NCBI RefSeq assembly: GCF_947179165.1
Contig: NC_077244.1
Location: forward strand, 72,834,144 to 72,898,143
Source of the DNA: Solanum dulcamara
Taxonomy: Eukaryota > Streptophyta > Magnoliopsida > Solanales > Solanaceae
Length of the DNA stretch: 64,000 nt
Direction: 5' to 3'
The notes below the pieces were generated by a model, which ran no database searches, was not told the origin of the DNA, and saw only the letters and a program-made list of their open reading frames with translations. A program made the position numbers and the translations under genes. This document shows, one piece after another, positions 26,501-37,039 of this stretch (the stretch's first letter is position 1; every line of letters starts with the position of its first letter).

Positions 26501-27503
26501 GGTTTGCACCAGAATCAGCCCACCATCCATCAACATTTTCAACCATGTTTATGTCTGTAATCATTGCCACAAAAGGCTCTTCGGTAACGTTTGCCTGAGG
26601 TATAGGACCACGTTTCCGGTATCTGCAAAATCGAGCAATATGCCCACTCTTGCCACAGACAAAGCACGGTCCTTTATCATAAACTTGTTGATTTTGTGCT
26701 TGGCTATTTTCACCATTATTTTTCTTGGAAAGTCTACCATTATTTTTCTTGAACTTTTTCTTCTTAGGCTTCAAAGAGGTATTTTTGTTAGATTCAGGAG
26801 TAATATATTTTGAAGTAACTAAATTTACCTTCGTTGTGATGTTGCTCTCTTCATTTTGTAAAAGTGCATCTTGGCCCCTTGCCTCCTCTTCCATGCGGAT
26901 TTTCATGATCAAAGTCTCAAGAGAGGTTTCCTTTTGTTTGTGGCGCATAGTTTTTTGAAACTCCTTCCATGAAGGTGGAAGTTTGTCTATTATGCCACAA
27001 ACAATAAGATTGTCTCCAATTTTGACTTCCTCAGACCTGAGCTCTCCAACGATCATTATAAAATCTTGAGCTTGGTCTATCACTGATTTATCATCCACCA
27101 TTTGGAAACGAAAAAATCGACTAGCAGCATATTTTTTCGCTTCAGCTTCTTCGGTATCATATTTACTCTGCAATGCTTTCCATATTTTCTTTGCACTAGA
27201 GTAAGTTCTATCATAATAATCATAAAAATTATCAGATAGACAATTAAGAATATAATACCGACACTTGTAGGAATCATTATTGTACTTTTCCACTTTCTCT
27301 TGATGAGAAATTAGTTCATCGTTATCCATGGAGAGGATGTCAACTTTATTAGGATTTTTTTGAGTCAACACATATGAAACATTGAGAAGACTTAAGTAGA
27401 AAAGTACTTTACCCTTCCATCTCTTGAAATGATTACCATTAAACCGAAATGGTTTGTTTAGATCTCCCATCTTGATATCCGCGGATTTTTCAATTGTAGC
27501 CAT
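23557..27503 (-). pseudogene. Copia gag-pol polyprotein with RT frameshift and stop
   Basis: The frame opens at ATG 27503-27501 ([11 protein letters not shown]), only 18 nt past the 5' LTR, and reads down to 24645. Landmarks by approximate residue are: gag; a zinc knuckle C-x2-C-x4-H-x4-C near 277-290; a DSGA protease motif near 328; the integrase HHCC zinc site near 459 and the D, D, E residues after about 519; and the start of RT with [12 protein letters not shown]. In RT a T-run has lost one base (about 24702), and a CAG glutamine has become TAG (24640-24642). Downstream the frame resumes (23557-24603) with YVDDLL, RNase H (GFSDADW) and a terminal MGLKPINT. The other copy shows the unbroken reading at both sites. 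Two lesions only, so decay is recent. Confidence 0.95.
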
Positions 27504-27504
27504 A

Positions 27505-27519
27505 TTGAATCTCCTTAAA
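27505..27519 (-). other. Primer-binding position of copia copy 1; complementary to LTR interior
   Basis: In sense this is TTTAAGGAGATTCAA, starting 2 nt after the 5' LTR where a primer-binding site belongs. It does not match the usual initiator-methionine site (TGGTATCAGAGC). It is the exact reverse complement of TTGAATCTCCTTAAA found inside each LTR (in plus coordinates at 27616-27630 and 22399-22413). Confidence 0.6.
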
Positions 27520-27521
27520 AT

Positions 27522-28215
27522 TGTTGGAGAAATTATAAGATTACAAATTACAATTAAAAAATAAAATGAAGAAATTAACTTCACTTCTTGGCTGAGGCGC
27601 GGATATCTCGCTCTCTTTAAGGAGATTCAAGCCCACTGCAGTAAATCGTTTCACTGGTCCAGCAGTAGTCCTCTTGACTTGTCCCCTCCAGGATACAACA
27701 GCCTTATCACAAAAATGTAACTCAACAAACTCTGGACAAGAGTTGAGTTTAAAGCTCTACACAAAGAACACCTCCCTTCAACTAATAAGAACTCTCTTTT
27801 TTATATAAACTTAACTCTCTCAATTTTTCTTCTCTTATTCTCCCTTCAAAACAAAGAAGACCTCTCTATTTATAGGAGAGAAAATCATACAAAGATGAAA
27901 AAAATAATAGAATGCCATCATTATCATCATTTAGTGTACCATTATGATTTAGTGCACCATTATGATTTAGTGCACCACTTATTAGTGATAATTAAATTAA
28001 AAATACATAATAATATGATTTAGTGCACCACTTATTAGTGATAATTAAATTAAAAATACATAATGGAATGATTTAGTCTTGCACTAAATAAAGATGATAA
28101 TGAAAGACATTTTTATGCACTAAAGAAAGAATAATAAAGATGACATTAAATGTCATCAATGGACAATTGCTAAAATTGCAATTTAATAAAATGTTAAAAT
28201 GTTCACACACTAACA
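27522..28215 (-). repeat. 5' LTR of copia copy 1 (694 bp)
   Basis: Begins TGTTAGTG and ends CTCCAACA in sense. The flanking GTATG follows at 28216. It holds the same promoter and duplicated segment as its partner LTR. Confidence 0.97.
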
Positions 28216-29544
28216 GTATGAAAGAAAAAATTATTGGTGAAAAATGTTTTCCTAAAAAAAAAAGTGAATTCTTACCTATTTTATAATATTTAATAAATAA
28301 GTAAAATATTATTATTCCAAAATCATTTATATATAATTTACGCAAACAAATGAACTCTCATTTGATCCCTGTATATTATTCAAAGAAAAATAAGTTGTGA
28401 TAAAATATGTCATCAAAATATTTCACTTTATAATATTTAGATATGATTTATTATTGCTACCCCTTTCACACTTTACTGGTATAGGGAGTGGAATTGGGGA
28501 GGCTACTGGAAGTTCATTTTTTATTTCACAATTTTTTAAGTATATTTTTGTTTCACAAATAGGCATGCTAGATCGTGCATATATATTCGTTGACGGTGGA
28601 TCATCAAATTTGTTCTAGAAAAGCCTAATGAAGGCTATGGGAGTGGGATGTGTTGGAGGCTGAATATAAGACGATAAACGTGGAACTTATTTTTTCACCT
28701 TTCAGAAATATTATTCTCTTTATTTTTTTAAAAAATAATATATTTTTCCTAAAAACCGTAGGAGACGTGCTTGATGGAGTATTCAAAAGCAAGGTCCAAG
28801 TAGTGGCTAATTAAGCAGAAATCACGCTGCACTATTAATCAGTTTATATTATATATATAGCCAAATCAATTATTTACATAAAAATTTGCTGGAAAAACAT
28901 GCATAATACCAAAATGGAGGTCACATTCGTGCATGATTTTCGTTTTCTAGTCAAACAAAAAGAATATTGGTTCTTTATTCTTACATCAATCATTGAAAAT
29001 ATTATCCATTTCTTGTATATATTTATCAAACAGCTTGATGATATATGAAAAAGCTAAGATCCAAACAAACCAACTCATAAATACTGGGTTCCAACACTTT
29101 TATTTATAAGTTGTATACAGCACACGGACGGACAGTATATTCTCCTAATTTCCTTTTACCAGATGTGACGTAAAGAAAGGAACTTTTATATTAGCAAACA
29201 AATGATTAACACATGTCAAAGATTACTAAGTAGCTTATTATTATGGTTAAAAAAAACAAAAAAGCAGAACCTAGGATTAGTCAAAATTAAATAGTATCTT
29301 TGTTCACTGCTTTGGCATTATATCCTGTAATCATCTTTGATGCTTATTGAACAGACATGTTAAATATTAAAGAAAATGACAAAATTGGTTTCTCTGTTTT
29401 CCATTTTCAGAAGGTTCAGAATAGATTTTTAAGTATAATCCGAGTAATTTTGATTTTTTAAGTTTATCAAAAGTAAATATATTTGACCTCCATCAAATAT
29501 TTTGAACTTTAATTGTTAAATACCAGTGAGAATAGAAATATTTA

Positions 29545-30170
29545 GGAAAAATGATCAATATGGTCCTTAATGTATGGGTAATGCTTTATTTTGGTCCTTA
29601 ATATATTTCACTTGATCGAAATGGTCCTTAATGTATGACAAATGTGTTCATTTTGGTCATTAATCTATTTCACTTGATTGAATGGTCCTTAATGTATAAC
29701 AAAATGCGTTCATTTTAGTCCTTTATCCTAAACCTAACAAATTTATAAAAAAAAATGTTAAATTTAACTATGGAACCCACGTGGCTAACAAAATCGACCA
29801 TTGTTGTCTTATTTGTTAGCTCCAAAGAAAGAACTCCATAAAATCTAACACCATTTTCTCTATTTTCTCCAACAAAATTTACGATTTTCTAATTCCTAAA
29901 ATATTATTCCACTGACCTAAAAAAGATTTATGTTTTAAGTCAGAGAAAATAGTAAATTTTGTTAAAAAAAATAGAGACAATGATGTTAGATTTCATGAAT
30001 TTTTTCTTTAGAGCTAATAAAGAATATAACAATGGTGGATTTTGTAAGCCACATGGGGTCCACATCTAAATTTCACACTCTTTTGGGGGATAAAATCTGT
30101 TAGATTTATGGTAAAGGACTAAAATAAAAACATTTTGTTATACATTAAGGACCATTTTGGTCATTTTCTT
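29545..30170. mobile_element. Foldback element with 10-bp target duplication
   Basis: A 626-bp element flanked on both sides by GAAATATTTA (29535-29544 and 30171-30180). The ends share about 30 bp of inverted repeat built on ATGGTCCTTAATGTAT. Deeper in, the two arms remain complementary through the phrases around TAACAAAATCGACCATTGTT and GCTCCAAAGAAAGAACT on the left and their mirrored counterparts on the right. Almost the whole element could therefore fold into one hairpin. The 9-10-bp duplication points to a Mutator-like origin. No transposase is encoded. Confidence 0.75.
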
Positions 30171-30634
30171 GAAATATTTAACAGAACTCACATTTGTAAG
30201 TATAATGTTTGTAATGATGTTATTTTAAAAAAATCTATTTTAAGAGTTTGGTGCAATTTTTTTAGGAGCAATTTCTGTTATTTTTGGTCTATTTAATTTG
30301 TGTCTTGTATAGTTTTTTTTATGTTTCGAGTTAAGCTGTGATTTTGAAATAAAATTTTAGTATTTTTGATCAATTTTTTCCCACTGTAGCAATTAGAATT
30401 TGGTAAAATAATTGATGATGACCAAAATACTCACTTTTGAAAAATTTAAAGGACTAAACTGCTAAAGTAATACATAAAAATAAGAAATAGAAAATTCTCA
30501 ACTTACCATAAAAAATAAGGGATCATTTTTTCATAAAAATTACTTTTGGAGAATCTGTCTCAACATAATTTATTATTTTCAAATGTAATAACTCGTTAAT
30601 TAGAAAATACTGTTTTTAATAAAAATCAATACTT

Positions 30635-30690
30635 GTTTTCGAATCTCTCAGGTGAGAGCTGCGTATCCTAACCAACTAGACTATAGCGGA
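30635..30690 (-). pseudogene. tRNA-Glu(CTC)-like pseudogene, truncated
   Basis: Read on the minus strand from 30690, TCCGCTATAGTCTAGTTGGT matches the acceptor and D-arm of plant tRNA-Glu, including the internal A-box. The anticodon arm follows with CTC in a GCTCTCACC loop. After it GAGAGATTCGAAAAC keeps only a T-loop-like TTCGA: the T-stem and 3' acceptor strand are lost. It cannot form a normal cloverleaf. It may come from a SINE or a reverse-transcribed tRNA fragment. Confidence 0.7.
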
Positions 30691-31149
30691 TTATTGCACC
30701 CATTAAAACAGTAAAGTCCAACATCTTTTCTGACTAATTAATGAATAATGTCTACTTTCTCTTTATAAATTTTTCTTAAATAGAAGACACTGACACTTCC
30801 ATTGGGCCTCAAACCTGAATTCCAAGTCAACAAACAGTAGAGGTACGTTTTTAACATATATACGTAAGTGATATGTATTAGATGTCTATCTCTCAAATCA
30901 AGTCAACAGCGAACCAAACTAAATGATTCATGTATATTTTTATTTTTTAAAAAAGAGTATTTTATCATTTGTTTCAACTAATTTGGTTTCGATTCATTCA
31001 CAGGACTCATCCTACCTGTCTTCTACACGTGTTGCGCGTTCAACTGAATTTGAGAATATTAAAAAAAAGGAAAAATTATTAAATACATAATTTATTTTAT
31101 CATCTTTTAAAATATTTTCTATCATTTGAAAAAATTATAAAAATCTCTA

Positions 31150-31310
31150 CTCTTTTCTATTTTTGGATACATCATTTTACGTGATGTATCGGCCGGATAC
31201 ATCACTTTATGTGATATATCGAGACATACGTGATGTATAGGAACATATGTGATGTATCCGAAATCGAGATGTGATGTATCAAGATGTTGAGGGATGTATC
31301 CGGATTCCAC
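31150..31310. repeat. GTGATGTATC phrase repeat
   Basis: The phrase GTGATGTATC, or its reverse GATACATCAC, recurs about seven times with varied spacers and both orientations. It is non-coding despite open frames, and probably part of a dispersed repeat. Confidence 0.6.
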
Positions 31311-31549
31311 CAAATTTAAGAGATTTTTTGTGTAATTTGGAAAATAATAGGGATAGGATGCAATTAGCTCTTAAAACTATCAGATTTATGTAATCCCTAC
31401 TAAAACAAATTGAGTTGGTAAATAGATGGGTTATTGACCCACTTAAATATTATTGGGAAAATTAAGCGGATTGACAAATATTACTGCTATATTATGCTAT
31501 AAGAGTATTGTTTCAATAAATTATGCAAATTGATTACAGTTTAATGAAA

Positions 31550-31770
31550 TTTACTATTATACAAATCTGGAGGCTCATATACAAATCTGGAAGCAAATAT
31601 ATAAAATCTCTTTGAAAGATCAATTTGTATAATACAGCGAGATATACAAACAGGAAGGGCCAATTTGAATAATGCAGTGAGAGATACAAAAGAAAATTGG
31701 CATAACAACTGAAACTATAACTATGGAACGTAATTAAGCAAACTGTAGCTATAGAGCCTAATTATGTTTT
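31550..31770. repeat. TATACAAATCTGG-type phrase repeat
   Basis: Repeated ATACAAATCTGGA and ATACAAAC phrases lead into a TAACTATGGAACGTAATTAA ending. It is similar in character to the repeat at 49370-49640 and looks like a piece of a dispersed non-coding element. Confidence 0.4.
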
Positions 31771-33348
31771 AAATCTTTGTTATTTTTAAAAGTTGGATTG
31801 AAATGAGCTAAAAAATCGGGTCATAACCCAATTTGTCCAATTCTTTTTAACTTTTAAATTAAATATTTATTTTTTATAATATGTTTGAGTACCTAATAAA
31901 ACTTTTTTCCTAATATTATGACTATTAAAGCATGTCAAATTAAAAAAAATAGATAAAATTTCTCAAGGATTAGGCTAGGTTGCATATCAACTCAATTTTT
32001 AAATGGATTGAACTAAACGAATCAAAATTAACCCAATTAATAATTTTAAAAAAAGCAGATTATTAACCCGCCCTAACATAAACGATTGAACGGGTTATGA
32101 TTTAATAGATTGATTTTGTTACCCCTAATTTTAACTAATCCTATCTATATGTTTTTTGTACTCTTCATCTGCATGCATCATGTCATGATTAAAACGACAA
32201 CGATTGTCATTGAATTTGTCACGTTGAAAAATTATGATGTATCACTATAAAATTATGGATCCACCTCTATATTATATATTCAAATGTTTCTCTTAGTGAT
32301 ATGCATTTGGAAATATCAATGCCACCAAAATTATATATAAGAGAAGAAGGAAAATTTTAGTAACTTAATTGGTTAGCCATCTTAATTTTGATCTTATTGA
32401 TAAAGAATTAAATAAAGTGGGAATCAATTTATCAAAACGTATTTCACAATTCAAGGCTAGTGAATACTTGGAGTAGGCTGGGCTGGCCCAGAAAAAGATA
32501 AGAGCCCATGCAATAATGATCCATAGGGGTCAAAGCCATCTGATATATAATGTGAACATTCCAAAAATTCTACTAACATATCCTTGAAGGAGAATGGAAA
32601 TAACTTCAACAAAATTTAGGTGTATAAAGTTGTATTTTGACAATAATAAGGACAAATAGTTCAACGCTGCATGTGTGTTTCGTTTGGAAAATAATTTATT
32701 TTCTGGAAAAAAAAGTGTGATCACTATTAAAAGATTACTATTTTTCAGTGAAAAATATTCAGTGACTAATCACACAGATATTTTGATTGAATTAATGAGA
32801 AAAAATGTAATATTTTCATACGAAAATATTAGAAAGTTTTCCACTATTCAATGAAAATTTATTTTTCCAATGAACTGGTTTGATGGAGAATGAGTAGTAA
32901 AATCTAGCAACACAATTTTTTCTATAATTCACAGTAGAAAAAAATTTCATTTCTAGTAATGAATGTTTAAGTGAATGTATATCAATGTGCATATATGGAA
33001 TTTAATTTTAAAAGTAAGTGTTTAAAAAAAAAACATATTTCTTAAAATACACCACATATTCAAAATTTAATTTTTTAGTAAGGAGTAAGTTTTTTCACAA
33101 TAAACTTGGACTAGTATACATATGCATTTTTTAAAAATTCCAACTCCACATATATAGGCATGAAGTGATCTTTTACTTTGATCAATTTAACTTATTGTGC
33201 TTCCCTTTTTTTCATTATCTTTAACCCATTTTTGCATCAAAGGGAGTACTGTTTTTCCTTTTTAATGATGTCACTTAACTAACTTGGTCGAAACATCATA
33301 ACCCCAATATTCAGACTCAAAGAGGATCATAAAAGCAACTGACACATA

Positions 33349-33635
33349 CTCCCATCGTTCCATATTAAATGGGCATCTTATTAAAAATATTTATCTTATA
33401 TTACTTAATTATTTACTAAATTAAAATAGCATTAATTAAATTTTTCTTATTTTACCCCTACAATTAATGTGACCTTTTGAATGTAAATAATTTTCAGTAC
33501 TAACTATTTCTATACTTTATGTATATTGCATTGATATAAAAAAAAGAGCAAAATAATAAAGTCTTCCAATATATTAATAATTTTTTAATCACCATATAAA
33601 ATTAAAAGTGCCCATCTAATATGGGACGGAGGCAA
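33349..33635. mobile_element. Stowaway-like MITE
   Basis: The left end CTCCCATCGTTCCATATTA and the right end reversed, TTGCCTCCGTCCCATATTA, form imperfect terminal inverted repeats. TA duplications flank both sides. The interior is non-coding. Confidence 0.85.
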
Positions 33636-34395
33636 TAGTAGTTATATAATTGTTCATGGCAATAAATAGTCATGGACATTTATTGCTTAAAGATTGACCA
33701 TCAAATGATATTGCCATGTTAGAGATAAAGACATAAAAACTTATTTAAACTGGAGTGAAATTATCGATCATATTTAAATTATTTTATTAAATAATTAACG
33801 AAGGAGGTAAATAAAATGAAAAATAAAAGTTCTAACTTTTTTTGTTTGTCACTAAATATCTGTTTGATAATAAAATTTTATCTGTTTGTCCATATCGATT
33901 TATTATTTATTAACTTTTTACACTTAAAATTTTACCTCACATATTTACGATCATAAATTTTATTTTTTTTATTATATTGAATAACAATTTTAGTTTACGC
34001 TTAGAAGATTCAAAAGTCTATTTCAAAAATTGAAATTAGATCAAAATAAGACACAAAAAATGAAATAGGGAGACTATAATTTTTTTTTTTAAAATTTTTT
34101 ATTCAATATTTGATTCCGCATTAAAATTCAACTAAATCTAAATTTGCATCAAAAAATTTTATATTCGAAATAAAATACTTCCTAACAAAGACAACTATGA
34201 ATCCAAAAAAAATTTAAAACATAAAACATCTAATTAAGAATAAAAACATCTTTACCACCCCACCAACACCCTTCTTTTTTTTTGCGTAGAGACTACATGT
34301 TATCATGTAGCTTCCCCCAAGTCAATTTAGATAAGACCAGTCAAATGCAGAGAAACTGCATTGGAATGTGCTATAAAGGATATCCCTTTCATCAA

Positions 34396-34403
34396 TATAT
34401 AAA
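34396..34403 (+). promoter_or_regulatory. TATA box of the bHLH gene
   Basis: TATATAAA lies 153 bp upstream of the bHLH start codon, which leaves room for a leader of about 125 nt. Confidence 0.55.
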
Positions 34404-34555
34404 CCTGACCCTCTTAAGAGATTTTAATTCTCAGAATCCATTTAATATTTTCCCCCTTTAATTTCTCCTTTGCCTTGCCTGTTTGCTAAATCTATTTTAT
34501 CATTTTTGTGTTCCATCACTCCTACAATTTGTAATACCAAAGCAAAAACAGAACA

Positions 34556-36746
34556 ATGTCAGCTAATTTTCCATATCCTAGCACTAACTCTTCTCATCTT
34601 GACTCTGTTTTACTGCCCATTAAGATATCTGGTTTTTTGGAGGAACCAAACAACATGACTAGTAGTAGAGTACCAAATTGTATTTCTCAATATTATTTGC
34701 AAGAGCTCCCTCTCAATATGAGTAATAGTGTTAACGAAAGCTATACTGAAAATATGCAACCAATGGACGCAAAAAGAAACATTAGTGAAGGCTCTTCTTC
34801 CCATTGCTCTGCTCAATCTAAGGTATATACTCCAATCACTCTGTTTTAATTTGTTTATCTTATTTGTTTTTTTAATTAGTTTTATAAATAATGTCTCTTT
34901 TACTTTTGTTGACAACTCTTTATTTCTAACTTTGCATGTAGTATATTTAAAATCACGAGATAAAGGACATTTTAATATATTCTGTGTATCTTTAATTTCA
35001 GATCACTAGATTCAGAAGTTTTCTCCGTTCTAAGTCAAATTAGATAGATCAAGTTTTAATTATTGGATTATCTTGATGAAGTGGTAATTATTATTTGTGA
35101 TTTTGTTAGAATGTAATAGAGGCTGATGATGGGAAAAAGCAAAAGAAAAGAAATGGTAATGTAAAAAAAGAGAAAAAAGCAAAGGATAATAAGAAGAAAG
35201 CCCCTGAAGAGGCCCCTACAGGATATGTTCATGTTAGAGCAAGGAGGGGCCAGGCAACTGACAGCCACAGTCTTGCTGAAAGGGTAACAAATTTTCTACC
35301 ATACAATTAATCTTCCACTTTAAGTTATATATATATAAACATATATATTGTCTGTGTAAAATATTTTTAAACTATAGTAGTAGATAGAAGTGAAATGACA
35401 ATATAATTATTCTGGAATTCAAAATTATTAATTGAAATTTTTTGATACTAATTAATTGATCTCTATGACATAATTATAGGTGAGGAGAGAGAAAATAAGT
35501 GAAAGGATGAAGATATTGCAAGCACTTGTTCCTGGTTGTGACGAGGTAGATCAAGTTTCAGCAATTTGTCTTCTCCCTTTTGGCAGAATATCAAAAGACG
35601 TTCCTAAACTTTGACTCGTTTTATTCGATTCCTTTGCTTGTTATCAACCTAGTTTTAGTAGAATAGCCAAGTTTAGAGGAGTAATTAAGACTATTGATAA
35701 TTTAGGATAATTTGAATAAAACACGTCAAATTTAAAGTGGTCCTTATGATTCACACTTAATTCCCTTTTTATATTAAACCATTAATGTTTAACGTGGCAT
35801 GATTGAGATCAGGTAACTGGGAAGGCCCTCATGTTGGATGAGATAATCAACTATGTCCAGTCCTTGCAAAACCAAGTTGAGGTAAAAAATTATTACTTAT
35901 TATTATTTGACTTTTACAAGAAAAAAATAGAGAAAAAGGAAAGGAGTAATAATTCATCTATTTGACTAAGAAGACATCATTTTACAGTTTTTATCCATGA
36001 AGCTTGCTTCTTTGAACCCCATGTACTATGACTTCGGCATGGAGTTAGATGCTCTTATGGTCAAACATGATCAGGTACATATGCATAAATTTTCATTTTG
36101 TTTATATCTCTATATACATATCTAGTAAAAAAAATATTGAGGAAACTGTATCTTTTGACACAAAGATATGTATAGTGGTGGAGCCACGTGTACTTAAAAG
36201 GTTGTTGAAAAGTTATACTGAGTAGCTAGGTAAAATTTTAGCTCCGCCACTAAATATGTAGCTAATTCTCTTCTTTTCTTATTGAATTATGATTAGAATT
36301 GGCTTGGCTTGGAAGAACCATTAATGGAGAACACAAATAGTGGATATCCTCTCCTGGATAGTTCAACATCACTTGTGTTTCAACAATTGCATCTCCCAAA
36401 TTCCACTTCTCAGGTATCCAATAATAAAATATTAATCGATCTCTATATATACGTCATATCCAATAAGACAAAAACCTAAAAGACATTGATAAAGATTGAT
36501 CTGTTGTCGCCACCCGTTTGACATAGTATTCTTTTCACATATTATTTTAAGTTAGGGATTATTTTTTTACACCGTAGAACATAATATGATTTAATATTAT
36601 ATATATATATCTAACATGTGCAGATATGTTTTCAGGGTAATGGACAGGTCTTATGGAGTGTAGATGACCAAAGACAAAAGATGATTATTAATCATTCAGA
36701 ATTGATCAGTAATAACAACAACTTGTGTTCCTTTCCATTAATATGA
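34556..36746 (+). CDS. bHLH transcription factor, BEE/HBI1 (subgroup XII) type
   Basis: Exons are 34556-34822, 35110-35283, 35480-35545, 35813-35881, 35988-36074, 36297-36413 and 36636-36746, giving 296 aa (300 aa if exon 7 starts at 36624). The N-terminal part is serine/asparagine-rich. A lysine-rich stretch precedes the conserved [20 protein letters not shown] motif, followed by the basic region R-R-E-K-I-S-E-R and helix-loop-helix [40 protein letters not shown]. The H, E and R of the basic region predict E-box (CANNTG) binding. The post-helix [11 protein letters not shown] segment resembles BEE1/BEE3 more than HBI1. These factors act in brassinosteroid- and light-linked growth; this gene's own role is inferred. 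A possible intron follows the stop. Confidence 0.93.
36177..36256. repeat. Small repeat with GGTGGAGC / GCTCCGCCAC ends in bHLH intron 5
   Basis: TAGTGGTGGAGCCACG on the left and TTAGCTCCGCCACTAAA on the right form an inverted pair about 80 bp apart. It is probably an internally deleted copy of a Solanaceae repeat, inside the intron before exon 6. Confidence 0.45.
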
Positions 36747-36773
36747 GACCAGCACTGCCCTACACAACATCTG

Positions 36774-37039
36774 GTGAGCTATCCATACACTCTCTCCCAC
36801 GTTTATTTTACTTGTCCAGTATTGACTTAACACACTTATTAAGAAATAATAAATGAAATGATATTTTTTCTTTATCATCCTTTGAATATAATAAATTCAA
36901 TATTTTGAAAATGACTATTGTTAATAATAAGGCTAAATTAAAAATTAAATGATAAATTATCTCTTGATTTTTTAAACTTGACGTCTAAAAATAGATGGAG
37001 GAAGTATATATCTTGAGTGTGATTTTTGTATTTGTGCAG
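36774..37039 (+). other. Candidate 3'-UTR intron of the bHLH gene, containing a decayed Stowaway
   Basis: CTG/GTGAGCT at 36774 and TTTGTGCAG ending at 37039 are good splice sites 27 nt past the stop codon. Inside, 36790-37004 has a TCTCTCCCACGTTTATTTTA left end and a GATGGAGGAAG right end like the MITE at 50559. Both features rest on sequence inspection only. Confidence 0.45.

Larger units (their letters stand above)
22305..28215 (-). mobile_element. Ty1/copia LTR retrotransposon, copy 1
   Basis: This is a complete-length element on the minus strand, 5911 bp with both LTRs, flanked by the direct repeat GTATG (22300-22304 and 28216-28220). The internal order gag-protease-integrase-RT-RNaseH marks the copia superfamily. 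The LTRs run TGTTAGTG...CTCCAACA in sense. A polypurine tract, GAGTGGGGGAT in sense, ends at 22998 next to the 3' LTR. The element has no canonical tRNA primer-binding site. Its two LTRs differ by one substitution and one 1-bp indel, which points to recent insertion. The pol frame is disrupted, so this copy is non-autonomous. Confidence 0.97.
28221..34390. other. Intergenic stretch, no gene seen
   Basis: About 6.2 kb holding the foldback element, tRNA relic, phrase repeats and a MITE listed separately. A short frame at 28397-28618 with a TGIGSGIGEATG stretch is discussed among rejected items. No gene is supported. Confidence 0.5.

Noticed and set aside
28397..28618. Short frame with TGIGSGIGEATG, like a short-chain dehydrogenase nucleotide-binding motif
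   Set aside because: Only about 12 residues resemble the motif; the rest is low-complexity and no further exon or catalytic YxxxK was seen.
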